Below, piece after piece: positions 37,508 through 46,212 of a stretch of DNA of 64,000 bases. Location of the stretch: positions 24,415-88,414 of the forward strand of contig CAIKEU010000079.1 in NCBI GenBank assembly GCA_903826575.1, given 5' to 3'. Every line of letters begins with the position of its first letter. Within the stretch, counting starts at the first letter, position 1. Made by a program: the position numbers and the translations under genes. Below the pieces are notes generated by a model that saw only the letters and a program-made list of their open reading frames with translations, was not told the origin of the DNA and made no database searches. This DNA is from an uncultured bacterium (lineage in GTDB: Bacteria; Actinomycetota; Actinomycetes; S36-B12; CAIYMF01).

Positions 37508-37550
37508 CTGCGGGGTGCGTTGCGTGGTTTCCACGTAACGCACCCCGCAG
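37508..37550 (+). terminator. Long hairpin between permease and dehydratase genes
   Basis: A 14-base perfect stem CTGCGGGGTGCGTT / AACGCACCCCGCAG encloses a further five-base stem CGTGG-TTT-CCACG after one mismatch. It begins 27 bases after the permease stop. Only a weak T-tract follows (TAATTTC), so it may be a partial terminator or an RNA-stability element setting the ratio of permease to dehydratase. Confidence 0.75.
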
Positions 37551-37604
37551 TAATTTCTGGCACTACCGTTTACCCATGAGAACTGCTAAGGAGCGCCCGC
37601 AACC

Positions 37605-39848
37605 ATGAATGACACCGATCGCATCGGCCGGTTTCGCTTCATGGACGCTCAACGAGTCAACCTAGACGGGTTCGCGGTCGAAGATGAATCGCTTGGACTC
37701 ATCGCCTTTAGTGCTGAGGCCGACCCCGAACCAACGCTTGTCCTTGACGCGCATGGCAACGTGGTCGAAATGGACGGCCGGGAGGCGGCGAACTTCGATC
37801 TCATCGACGAATTCATCGCCCGACACGGTCTTGACCTCAGCGTCGCCTCGGAGGTTATGGCACTCGACGACGTTGAGTTCGCGCGTCGAATCGTCGACAT
37901 AAACGTTCCTCGGGCCGAGATCATTCGGCTTGCTGCGGGGGCAACCCCGGCGAAACTTGCGCGTGTCCTTTCCCGGCTCCGCGCAGCCGAGCTCGTCATC
38001 GCAATGACGAAGATGCGCGCACGCAAGACCCCGAGCAACCAGGCACATGTCACAAACAGATCAGACGATCCGCTGCTGCTTGCTGCCGATGCCGCGACAG
38101 CAGCAGCCTTCGGATTCCGCGAAATCGAAACCACCGTTCCCGTGCTCGGTGATGCGCCGAGTAACGCGGTGGCTGTGTCGATTGGTGCTGCGGTGGGCGC
38201 CGTTGGCGTGCTCGTACAGTGCTCAGTTGAGGAGGCACTCGAACTCGAACTCGGGATGGCGGGGCTCGTCTCCTACGCAGAGACCGTCTCGATCTACGGA
38301 ACTGAGCAGATTTTTATTGATGGCGACGACACCCCATGGTCCAAGGCGCTGTTGACCTCTGCTTATGCAAGCCGCGGAATGAAGATGCGCGTTACATCCG
38401 GTGGCGGCTCTGAGGCACTCATGGGGGCTGCGGAAAATCGGTCCATTTTCTACCTCGAGGCTCGCTGTGTGTCGCTCGCCAGAGCCCTTGGGACACAAGG
38501 TGTTCAGAACGGTGGGATTGACGCCGCGTCCGTCTCGGGATCCGTGCCCGGCGGTGCGCGCAGCATGATGGCTGAAAACCTCATGGTGATGATGCGTAAT
38601 CTCGAGGCGTGCACGGGAAACGATGCGCTCATGAGCGAGTCGGATGTAAGGCGCACCTCACGCACCCATCCGATCTTTATCGCCGGAACTGATTTCGTCT
38701 GCTCAGGTTTCGGATCGATTCAGCGCTACGACAATATGTTTGGCCCTAGTCAATGGAACTCTGAAGACATCGACGATTTCCTCATCATGCAGCGTGACTG
38801 GACCGTCGATGGCGGCCTGCGTAGTGCTTCCGAGCCCGAGGTTGCCCGTTTACGACGTCGCGCGGCTCATGCCGTCCGGGACGTCTACCGCTTCCTCGGC
38901 CTAGCCGACTTTGATGATTCCTGGGTCGAGCAGGCTATAGACGCCGCCGGTTCAAAGGACATCCCAGCAGCCGATCTCATGACCCCCCTTGATGCATCGC
39001 GAATCATTCGCCAGTCTCGCGTCACGATGGTGGACGTCGTCGCAGCACTTGATGCATGCGGGTACGAAATCGAAGCAGAGCGCCTACTCGCGATGCTGCA
39101 CGCACGCGTTGACGGTGATTACCTCCACACTGCTGCCATCTTCGACGAGCAGATGAACGTGATGTCTCTGGTTACAGATGCCAACGATTATGCGGGGCCC
39201 GGCACGGGTTACGAGATCACCGGAACGCGGCTCACCGAACTCAATGGCGTACGTCAACAGCGATCGGTCAGCGACCTGCGCGATGAACAGGCCGCTGCTG
39301 CCGGAAATCACTTCACTGTCGTCGGCGCCGCCGCAGCGGGATCGGACCCGACAGAAGTCACCATCGGAGTGTCCGCAGCCACGGGACGGGCGATCTGGAC
39401 AACGCTTTCTGGTCTTTCCGTCGTAGACGTACTTGACGAGTTGTTAGCCGGACTCGAGGAGGAGGGCTGCCGCGGGCGGATTATCCGAATCAACGACACC
39501 GTCGACCTCGGAATGATCGGGCTGACGGCTGCACGGTTGTCGGGATCCGGTATCGGGATTGGGTTGCAGGCAAAGGGCACTGCGTTGATCCATAGACGAG
39601 ACCTATCGCCGCTAGCAAATCTCGAGCTTTACAGTGTGGCGCCAACCGTAACGCCCGAGCTGTATCGCGCACTGGGTATCAATGCCGGTCGGCACGCCAA
39701 GGGCGCCACTCCCGAGCCAGTGCGAAACCCATACTCCGACATGGCAATCGAGGCGCGCTTCCACACGAAAGTGGTCTCACTTGTTGCGATTGAACGAACG
39801 TGTCTCAGCCCAGAACTTGGCCCGGAAGATCTGGAGTTGACCCGATGA
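37605..39848 (+). CDS. B12-dependent diol dehydratase, large and medium subunits fused
   Basis: Coenzyme-B12-dependent propanediol/glycerol dehydratase of 747 residues. Residues 1 to about 555 match the large subunit (PduC): NLDGFAVEDE, TPSNQAHVTN with His148 and IETTVPV with Glu175 (equivalent by eye to catalytic His143 and Glu170 of the Klebsiella enzyme), YGTEQIFIDGDDTPWSK, and DANDYAGPGTGY near 530. From about 580 to the end it matches the medium subunit (PduD): TIGVSAATGRAIW, LLAGLEEEGCRGRIIRI and RLSGSGIGIGLQAKGT, the cobalamin-binding part. The two are separate genes in the classic Pdu operon. The join removes the free PduD N-terminus, which carries the targeting peptide in Pdu systems. 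AAGGAG lies 11 bases before the ATG. Confidence 0.92.
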   Translation: MNDTDRIGRFRFMDAQRVNLDGFAVEDESLGLIAFSAEADPEPTLVLDAHGNVVEMDGREAANFDLIDEFIARHGLDLSVASEVMALDDVEFARRIVDINVPRAEIIRLAAGATPAKLARVLSRLRAAELVIAMTKMRARKTPSNQAHVTNRSDDPLLLAADAATAAAFGFREIETTVPVLGDAPSNAVAVSIGAAVGAVGVLVQCSVEEALELELGMAGLVSYAETVSIYGTEQIFIDGDDTPWSKALLTSAYASRGMKMRVTSGGGSEALMGAAENRSIFYLEARCVSLARALGTQGVQNGGIDAASVSGSVPGGARSMMAENLMVMMRNLEACTGNDALMSESDVRRTSRTHPIFIAGTDFVCSGFGSIQRYDNMFGPSQWNSEDIDDFLIMQRDWTVDGGLRSASEPEVARLRRRAAHAVRDVYRFLGLADFDDSWVEQAIDAAGSKDIPAADLMTPLDASRIIRQSRVTMVDVVAALDACGYEIEAERLLAMLHARVDGDYLHTAAIFDEQMNVMSLVTDANDYAGPGTGYEITGTRLTELNGVRQQRSVSDLRDEQAAAAGNHFTVVGAAAAGSDPTEVTIGVSAATGRAIWTTLSGLSVVDVLDELLAGLEEEGCRGRIIRINDTVDLGMIGLTAARLSGSGIGIGLQAKGTALIHRRDLSPLANLELYSVAPTVTPELYRALGINAGRHAKGATPEPVRNPYSDMAIEARFHTKVVSLVAIERTCLSPELGPEDLELTR

Positions 39849-40207
39849 GCACTGCCCGATCAGGACGCGACACCGCCGACGTCACGTTGGATTCGATTCG
39901 ACTTGGCGAGGTGACCATGGACGACGTCACCATCCATCCGGACACCCTCGTACGTCAGGCGCAGGTTGCCCGTGATCACGCAAACCCTCAGTTAGCTGAA
40001 AACCTACTTCGAGCGGCTGAGCTTACGTTGATTCCCGACGATGAAGTCCTTGCGATGTACGAGGCCTTGCGTCCAGGACGTTCGACCACCGATGAACTTC
40101 GAGCACTGTCAGTGTCACTGAGCGAGCGTGGCGCACCTCGCACCGCCGCCCTTATCGACGAGGCCGCAGCCGCCTATGCGCGACGCGGTATCGCGAAGCA
40201 AGGCTGA
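39845..40207 (+). CDS. Diol dehydratase small subunit
   Basis: Small (PduE-type) subunit of the dehydratase, 120 residues. Conserved segments are VTLDSIRLGEVTMDDVTIHPDTL, PQLAENLLRAAELTLIPD and MYEALRPGRST. Its ATG overlaps the stop of the fused large/medium gene by four bases (ATGA), so stoichiometric coupled translation is expected. The N-terminal 20 residues are Ser/Arg/Asp-rich and do not look like a targeting helix. Confidence 0.92.
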   Translation: MSTARSGRDTADVTLDSIRLGEVTMDDVTIHPDTLVRQAQVARDHANPQLAENLLRAAELTLIPDDEVLAMYEALRPGRSTTDELRALSVSLSERGAPRTAALIDEAAAAYARRGIAKQG

Positions 40208-40221
40208 GAGCACACGCGGAC

Positions 40222-41892
40222 GTGACAATCATTGCTGGGGTCGATGTCGGCAACTCGACGACCGAGATCGTGATTGTCGACACCTCCACAGTCCCACCAA
40301 CCCCGATCGTCTGGGATCGCATCCCAACTCGAGGGGTTAAAGGTTCAGCCGATTCAGCCCATGCGGCCGCTCTCGTTCTACGACGACTGGCCAAGCGCGC
40401 AGACGTGAGTATCGACGAAATCGTAATATCTCCACAGCATCCCGTTGATTCACGGACCATCGTCATTGATGAGCCACCACCGGATACAGGTCGGCTCGCC
40501 ATCATCGGTAGCGGCACCTCAACCCCCGCCGGCTTCGGGGTAGGCATCGGTGTTCCACGACGTTTGTCCGGTGACATCGACATCAACGTTCCAGTGGTAC
40601 TCGTCGCCGAAGATCCGCGCTCCTATCGGGAAACCGCGCGTCGAATCAACGAGTGGCTTTTAGCCGAAGCTGATGTGGTCGGCGTCGTGTTGGCCGGTGA
40701 CGAAGCAGTTCTCGTCGGGAATCGAATCTCCAAACAGTTACCTGTCGTAGATCAAGTCGATGTCGACATCGCTCTGTCTGCAACGCAGGTTGCGGTTGAG
40801 GTGTCCGCTTCGGGGGTGCATGATCTCGCAGATGCTGTGCGCATCTCCGCGTTGACCGGACTCGACCGAACCGAGCATGCCGATGCAGAGGCTATCGCCA
40901 ACCAATTGCGGGGTATCCGCGATGCCGCGATTGCGATCTTCGACGAGCGACGCGCCACACCCGTCTCCCCCGGCCGCACAACTCACGTGAAAGTAGACGA
41001 CGACATCCGCGATCTCCGCGAGGTCGCCATCAGCCCACTACGAGCACGCGAGGGTGGGTCATTAGCCTTCGACGCGTCGACGTGGCAGCCATTTGCCGAT
41101 CTCTGGGCAGTCGATCTCGCCGAGGTTGCCGATACCAGCGCCATTCGTCCACGCAGCGTCAATGAACGAGCGATATCTTGTGCCACTCTTGCCGATACGA
41201 CTGGCGATCCGACCGACGTCCCAGCCCGCATCCTGTCCGAGCAACTCGGGCTACCCGTATTTCTCGCGTCGAGTGAGGCAACAGCCGCGCGTATTGGAGC
41301 GCTGAGTACACCCGCGGCGAATCCCGACGCACTGGTGCTCGACCTCGGCGGTGGCACTATAGACGCAGCGTCATCGAGTGATCACAGCATCGTGGTGGCG
41401 GGCGCAGGTGATCTGCTAACGGCCGCGGTCGCACACCTGCTGAACATCCCGCGGGGTGCCGCAGAGTGGGTTAAGCGTGAGCCGAGCGCGCGGCTAGAAG
41501 GTCCGCATGTTTTGGTCGGCGAGGACGGCGTTCGACGATTCGTCGACGTTCCGGTTACGGCCGATGCGGTTGGCTCACTTGTTGTACCCGGACCTGCAGG
41601 CTTACTACCGTTCAACGGTCACCTAGCGCCGGGTGAATGGCGGATGCTTCGTCAACAACTCAAGCGTGCAGTCATCAGTAGGAATATCAAACGTGCAACT
41701 TCCGGCATTGACACTGCGCGTGACGCCATTCTCGTTGGCGGGCCTGCAGGTGATACCGAACTTCTAAGCATGGCAGTTCGAGCCCTACCCGGTTGCACAC
41801 CCGGCAGGGCTGACGTGGCCGGACAGCTTGGGCATCGTTGGGCGGTGGCCTACGGACTTACCTTGCTGCATCAGCGCGGTGAAACCGAATGA
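40222..41892 (+). CDS. Diol dehydratase reactivase, large subunit
   Basis: Reactivating factor large subunit (DdrA/PduG type), 556 residues, an actin/Hsp70-like ATPase that exchanges damaged cobalamin out of the dehydratase. The N-terminal nucleotide motif is IAGVDVGNSTTEIVIVD and the second phosphate motif is VLDLGGGTIDAAS near residue 375. Start is GTG at 40222, 14 bases after the small-subunit stop. The usual small partner (DdrB/PduH) is absent here, and the next gene, ddl, lies on the opposite strand. Confidence 0.92.
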   Translation: MTIIAGVDVGNSTTEIVIVDTSTVPPTPIVWDRIPTRGVKGSADSAHAAALVLRRLAKRADVSIDEIVISPQHPVDSRTIVIDEPPPDTGRLAIIGSGTSTPAGFGVGIGVPRRLSGDIDINVPVVLVAEDPRSYRETARRINEWLLAEADVVGVVLAGDEAVLVGNRISKQLPVVDQVDVDIALSATQVAVEVSASGVHDLADAVRISALTGLDRTEHADAEAIANQLRGIRDAAIAIFDERRATPVSPGRTTHVKVDDDIRDLREVAISPLRAREGGSLAFDASTWQPFADLWAVDLAEVADTSAIRPRSVNERAISCATLADTTGDPTDVPARILSEQLGLPVFLASSEATAARIGALSTPAANPDALVLDLGGGTIDAASSSDHSIVVAGAGDLLTAAVAHLLNIPRGAAEWVKREPSARLEGPHVLVGEDGVRRFVDVPVTADAVGSLVVPGPAGLLPFNGHLAPGEWRMLRQQLKRAVISRNIKRATSGIDTARDAILVGGPAGDTELLSMAVRALPGCTPGRADVAGQLGHRWAVAYGLTLLHQRGETE

Positions 41893-41917
41893 ACCTAGTG
41901 GCAGCTGGCATCGGGAA

Positions 41918-43027
41918 CTAGCGAAGACCGGTTCCACGACGCAATGCGTCCTGAACAAGCGCATCGACCAGGGCCGGGTACTCGATGCCGCTTTCAGCCC
42001 ACACCCGTGGATACATCGAGATCGACGTGAACCCGGGCATGGTGTTGACCTCATTGATGAGCCATCGTCCGTCGCTGGTCAGGAAGAAGTCACATCGAGC
42101 CAAGCCTTCACAACCAAGTGCCTCAAAGGCGCGGACAGATAACTCTTGAACGTCGCGGAGTTCGTCTGCGGTCAGTGAAGCCGGGACTACGAGTTCAGCA
42201 GCGTCATCGAGATACTTAGCTTCAAAGTCATAGAACTCGTGATTACCGTGCACAATGATTTCCGCACAGATACTTGCCCGCGGCGCTCCGTCGGCATCAA
42301 CGAGAACACCGCACTCGATCTCACGTGCATCGGCCACCCCCGCTTCAACAACAATCTTCGGATCGTGTTTTCGAGCCTCCTCGATCGCGTTAACAAGGGT
42401 CGACGCGTCCTTAACTTTTGTAATGCCAACGCTTGAGCCGGCTCGCGCTGGCTTAACAAACATCGGGAAGCCAAGGGCCTCAATCCGCTCCATTGAACCT
42501 TGCTGATCGGTTCGCCATTGCCTGTCTGTTACGACGACGTATGGCGCCTGATTGAGACCGGCGACCGCAAACATCGCCTTCATTGCACCCTTGTCCATCG
42601 CCGCGGCGGAGGCCAAAACACCCGACCCGATGTAGGGCACGCCAGCCATCTCCAGCAAGCCTTGGATCGTTCCATCCTCGCCATAGGGGCCGTGCAGAAC
42701 GGGGAAAACGACATCAACTGCAGCCAATGACCGGGGTACGTCACCGGCCGCCTGAACAGCGATCTCCGTGCGGGTCGGATCGCCCGCCAACACGACCGAT
42801 GAGCCGTCGTCAAACACTTGCGGCAGTTCGCCGTCATTAATACGCAAACGCTCTGGGTCGACGGACTCTAAAACCCAGCGCCCATCCGGCGTCAGCCCAA
42901 TCGGGACGACGTCGTAGCGCGCGGGATCCAGAGCCCGCATCACAGACCCAGCAGATACGCACGAAATCGCGTGTTCACTGGAACGTCCACCAAAAATAAC
43001 AGCAACTCGGATTCGGGGAGAAGACAC
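41918..43027 (-). CDS. ddl: D-alanine--D-alanine ligase
   Basis: Ddl joins two D-alanines for peptidoglycan synthesis. The 369-residue protein has VAVIFGGRSSEHAISCVSAG, VFPVLHGPYGEDGTIQG, MDKGAMKAMF, the ATP-grasp segment FVKPARAGSSVGITK and the C-terminal NEVNTMPGFTSISMYP. It is convergent with the reactivase gene (25-base gap). In many actinobacteria it adjoins gpsA and DUF3515; here a PLP enzyme separates it from gpsA and the microcompartment locus separates it from DUF3515. Confidence 0.97.
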   Translation of the reverse strand: MSSPRIRVAVIFGGRSSEHAISCVSAGSVMRALDPARYDVVPIGLTPDGRWVLESVDPERLRINDGELPQVFDDGSSVVLAGDPTRTEIAVQAAGDVPRSLAAVDVVFPVLHGPYGEDGTIQGLLEMAGVPYIGSGVLASAAAMDKGAMKAMFAVAGLNQAPYVVVTDRQWRTDQQGSMERIEALGFPMFVKPARAGSSVGITKVKDASTLVNAIEEARKHDPKIVVEAGVADAREIECGVLVDADGAPRASICAEIIVHGNHEFYDFEAKYLDDAAELVVPASLTADELRDVQELSVRAFEALGCEGLARCDFFLTSDGRWLINEVNTMPGFTSISMYPRVWAESGIEYPALVDALVQDALRRGTGLR

Positions 43028-43083
43028 CAGATCACCCTACGCCTGAACTCCCGCGAAACCGTGTAGACCGGTAGCGTCTGCAC

Positions 43084-44211
43084 ATGACTTCTTCTCACTA
43101 CCGCAGCGACCTGTCTGTTGAGTCCCTTGTCGTAGCATCTGGCCGGCCACCGCACGAGGTTGATGGGCCGATCAACGTTCCCGTCGTCCTGTCGTCGACG
43201 TTCCACGCTGGTGGGCCGGTGGCCTATGCACGTACGTCTAACCCGACGTGGGAGGCCCTTGAGGAAGTCGTTGGATCTCTCGAGGGCGGTATGGCTTTGG
43301 CTTTCGCAAGCGGCATGGCCGCGATTTCAACAGTTATGGACATCATCAAGCCCGGCGGGGTTGTCGCACTTTCCGCGCACACGTACTCGGGCGCAGCAGC
43401 ACGCATGCGAGACCTCGAAGCTGCCGGTCGAGTCACCGCGCGTCTTGTCCAGATCGACGACCCGGCCGCGATCGAGGAGGCATGTGTAGGTGCCGATGTT
43501 CTCTGGCTAGAGAGCCCGACAAATCCAGCAATGGAGGTTTGCGACATTCCCGCCGCCGTCGCAGCGGCGAAGAGGCATGGCGTGATGGTCGTGTGCGACA
43601 ACACCTTCGCCACCCCATTACTTCAGCAGCCACTTAGCCTTGGCGCTGACGTCGTCGTGCATTCTGCAACCAAAATGCTTGCTGGACACTCCGACGTGCT
43701 CATGGGCATTGTTGTCACCAATGACGACGAGATTCGAACCAAACTCATCCGCGCCCGCACGCTACTTGGCGGGATTCCCGGGCCGTTCGAGGCTTATCTA
43801 GCATTGCGCGGAATCCGCACACTGGCACTGCGCGTGCGTCAATCGCAGGCCAGTACGTCGATCCTTGCAGAGCGGCTAGCCGCACACCCCGCTGTCACTC
43901 GGGTTCGCTACCCAGGTCTACCCACCGATCCAGGCCACGAGGTGGCAACTCGTCAGATGAAGGGCTACGGATCGGTCCTATCGTTCGAAACGATTGGTGA
44001 TGCGGCCGCCGCAGAAAAGGTGTGTGACTCCGTTCGCCTCATGACCCACGCCACCAGCCTAGGCGGAGTTGAAACCTTGATCGAGCGCCGCCGCCGCTGG
44101 ATTGAAGAGCGCCCGGATATTCCGGAGACGTTGATTCGGCTCGCGGTCGGAATCGAGGACGTCGAGGACTTGTGGGCTGATCTCAATGGCGCTTTGAACA
44201 CCATCGTGTAG
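43084..44211 (+). CDS. Cystathionine gamma-synthase/lyase family PLP enzyme
   Basis: Cys/Met-metabolism PLP enzyme of 375 residues. PLP is bound by the lysine in VVHSATKMLAGHSD; YARTSNPTWEALE, ESPTNPAMEVCDI and VCDNTFATPLLQQPL are family signatures. It could be cystathionine gamma-synthase, gamma- or beta-lyase, or a sulfhydrylase; the motifs do not settle which. It is divergent from ddl with a 56-base gap and convergent with gpsA. Confidence 0.88.
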   Translation: MTSSHYRSDLSVESLVVASGRPPHEVDGPINVPVVLSSTFHAGGPVAYARTSNPTWEALEEVVGSLEGGMALAFASGMAAISTVMDIIKPGGVVALSAHTYSGAAARMRDLEAAGRVTARLVQIDDPAAIEEACVGADVLWLESPTNPAMEVCDIPAAVAAAKRHGVMVVCDNTFATPLLQQPLSLGADVVVHSATKMLAGHSDVLMGIVVTNDDEIRTKLIRARTLLGGIPGPFEAYLALRGIRTLALRVRQSQASTSILAERLAAHPAVTRVRYPGLPTDPGHEVATRQMKGYGSVLSFETIGDAAAAEKVCDSVRLMTHATSLGGVETLIERRRRWIEERPDIPETLIRLAVGIEDVEDLWADLNGALNTIV

Positions 44212-44218
44212 TCGCGAC

Positions 44219-45268
44219 TCAGAGCCCTTGCCGCGTTGACTCATCGGCAACGGTCAGGACGTCGACATCCATTTCAGCCTCCGGCTTCGTGGCCCGAGAC
44301 ATGAAGCGGGACAGGCATTCTGCCGGAGACAAGCCGTGGTGAACGACTTGCACGATGGCCTCAGTGATGGGCATGTCGATTCCTTCAGCGACGGCAAGGT
44401 CGAGAATTCCCTGACAGCTCTTAACACCTTCACAGGTCTGGGTCATTGCTTGTGTTGCTTCATCGATTGATAAGCCGCGACCGAGATGCTCGCCAAAGGT
44501 GCGATTACGTGACAGGGGCGACTGACAGGTCGCTACCAGGTCGCCAATCCCAGCAAGCCCAAGGAATGTAAGCGGCGAGGCACCTAACGCGATGCCCAGA
44601 CGCGTCATCTCAGCCAAACCGCGGGTTATCAAGGCGGACTGAGCATTCTCGCCAAAGTCCATACCGACTGCCATTCCATTGGCGAGGGCAATCACGTTTT
44701 TAACTGCGCCGCCGATTTCGGTACCCACGACATCGGTCGTCCAATAGGGCCGGAAGTACGTGGTCGTCGACGCGTCGGCAAACTCTTCAGCGGCTGCTGC
44801 GACCGGTGATGCGATCGTCGTAGCAGCAGGTTGACGTTCGATGATTTCGCGAGCAAGGTTCGGGCCGGAGACCACCGCAATGCGCTCGAGCGACACACCT
44901 GCAGTCTCGCTGATCACCTCGCTCATGCGCTCGTTAGTGCCCGACTCGATTCCCTTGATCAAGGAGACGAGAAGCGCAGACGGATCAAGGTTTGGTGCCC
45001 ACGTAGCGAGATTTCCACGCAAAGTTTGGGCTGGCACTGCCAGAGCCACGACCGTGGCCCCACCCAACGCCAGCGCAGCATCCGTCGTCGCGGAGATACC
45101 AGAGGGAAGTTTCACGCCGGGGTGATAAACGGGATTCTCATGGTGGCTGACAATCGCGTCGACAATGTTTGGATCGCGGCTCCAGATCGTAACCTCGTGG
45201 CCAGCATCGGCGAGGACTTGGGCATAGGCAGTACCCCACGACCCGCTACCCATTACCGCACAGCGCAC
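44219..45268 (-). CDS. gpsA: Glycerol-3-phosphate dehydrogenase [NAD(P)+]
   Basis: GpsA reduces dihydroxyacetone phosphate to glycerol-3-phosphate for phospholipid synthesis. The 349-residue protein begins MRCAVMGSGSWGTAYAQVL (dinucleotide site), has GGAVKNVIALANGMAVGMDFG with the catalytic lysine, LAGIGDLVATC and the C-terminal MPITEAIVQVVHHG. It starts three bases after plsC ends, so both steps of phosphatidate synthesis are coupled. Confidence 0.96.
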   Translation of the reverse strand: MRCAVMGSGSWGTAYAQVLADAGHEVTIWSRDPNIVDAIVSHHENPVYHPGVKLPSGISATTDAALALGGATVVALAVPAQTLRGNLATWAPNLDPSALLVSLIKGIESGTNERMSEVISETAGVSLERIAVVSGPNLAREIIERQPAATTIASPVAAAAEEFADASTTTYFRPYWTTDVVGTEIGGAVKNVIALANGMAVGMDFGENAQSALITRGLAEMTRLGIALGASPLTFLGLAGIGDLVATCQSPLSRNRTFGEHLGRGLSIDEATQAMTQTCEGVKSCQGILDLAVAEGIDMPITEAIVQVVHHGLSPAECLSRFMSRATKPEAEMDVDVLTVADESTRQGL

Positions 45269-45271
45269 TAG

Positions 45272-46033
45272 TTACTCCTGGCCTTGCTCGTCGGGCGCCT
45301 GATGCGCTTTAAGGTCATATCGTTCCACGGGTGCCTTCGCGCCGCGCAAGATCTCTAATTGTGCCGTAATCGCGGCCATCAGGCGGTTAGTTGCAGTATC
45401 TAACACATCCGCATCGATGGGCAGGTGTCGCAGATCGACGAGATTGATCGGGGGCCCGGCGAGGACCTTCATAGTCTTCGGTGGCAAAATCCGCAGTTCT
45501 CGGGCGTACGGGCGGACAACCTCTTGAGCACCCCACTGCGCCAACGGAATTAGCGGGGCACCACTCATAAGTGCAATCCGCGCCGCTCCCGTTTTTCCTG
45601 TCATTGGCCACAAGTCGGGATCGCGACTAATGGTGCCCTCAGGGTAAATGACCACACACTCGCCCTTGTTGACCGCCTCGACGGCTGCCCGGATGGCATT
45701 GGCCGCGTCTTCAGTTTCGCGATACACCGGGATTTGCCCCGCCCCGCTGATGATCGATCCAATCACTGGGATTTCGAACACCTCATGCTTGCCCAGGAAT
45801 CGCGGTAGTCGACCGTTGTCGTAAAGGTAGTGAGCGCACTGGAGCGGGTCGAAATAGCTGATGTGGTTGGCGGCCACCACGATGCCTTGCTGCGTTCCAT
45901 CAGAACGCACCGCCGCCTGCAGGTTCTCCATGCCGCGCCAGTCACGACGAGTGAAGGCCATCAGCCACGGACGTAGGAGGACGACGGCAGTCCTGTATGC
46001 AGCACCCGGCGTTTTGCCACTTGGGTGACTCAT
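45272..46033 (-). CDS. plsC: 1-acyl-glycerol-3-phosphate acyltransferase
   Basis: PlsC-type acyltransferase of 253 residues. The catalytic block is ANHISYFDPL (HxxxxD variant NHxSYxD), with the second block VVIYPEGTISRD and a hydrophobic stretch IALMSGAPLIPLAQWG. I chose the ATG at 46033, preceded by AGAAGGGAC; the frame extends 66 codons upstream over the divergent cofC promoter and lacks family similarity there. It heads a two-gene unit with gpsA. Confidence 0.9.
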   Translation of the reverse strand: MSHPSGKTPGAAYRTAVVLLRPWLMAFTRRDWRGMENLQAAVRSDGTQQGIVVAANHISYFDPLQCAHYLYDNGRLPRFLGKHEVFEIPVIGSIISGAGQIPVYRETEDAANAIRAAVEAVNKGECVVIYPEGTISRDPDLWPMTGKTGAARIALMSGAPLIPLAQWGAQEVVRPYARELRILPPKTMKVLAGPPINLVDLRHLPIDADVLDTATNRLMAAITAQLEILRGAKAPVERYDLKAHQAPDEQGQE

Positions 46034-46212
46034 ACTGTCCCTTCTTCTGCGCCGCACATGACTACCTTGCGTCTTCCACGTGTCACCAACCGTCCGTCGC
46101 GCACGCCACATCATCGCGCGAATGATCTGTGAGTGCATCGCGACGTGCCAGTGCACCGACACATCTGTGGCCCTACACAAGGGAATGCGAGTCAATCCGC
46201 AATGATGTAGCC

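Larger units (their letters stand above)
27607..41892. other. Bacterial microcompartment locus (RMM type plus diol dehydratase)
   Basis: Two divergent arms share the promoter region 35564-35894. The minus arm runs PLP enzyme, aldehyde dehydrogenase, BMC-T, small protein, BMC-P, BMC-H, BMC-T, kinase, short-chain dehydrogenase, GntR; the plus arm runs APC permease, fused diol dehydratase, small subunit, reactivase. Most minus-arm genes from 35563 to 30360 overlap or nearly touch. The minus arm matches the known Rhodococcus/Mycobacterium aminoacetone microcompartment; the B12 dehydratase arm adds a second predicted route to propionaldehyde. Flanking genes on both sides are housekeeping and converge on the locus. 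Confidence 0.85.
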
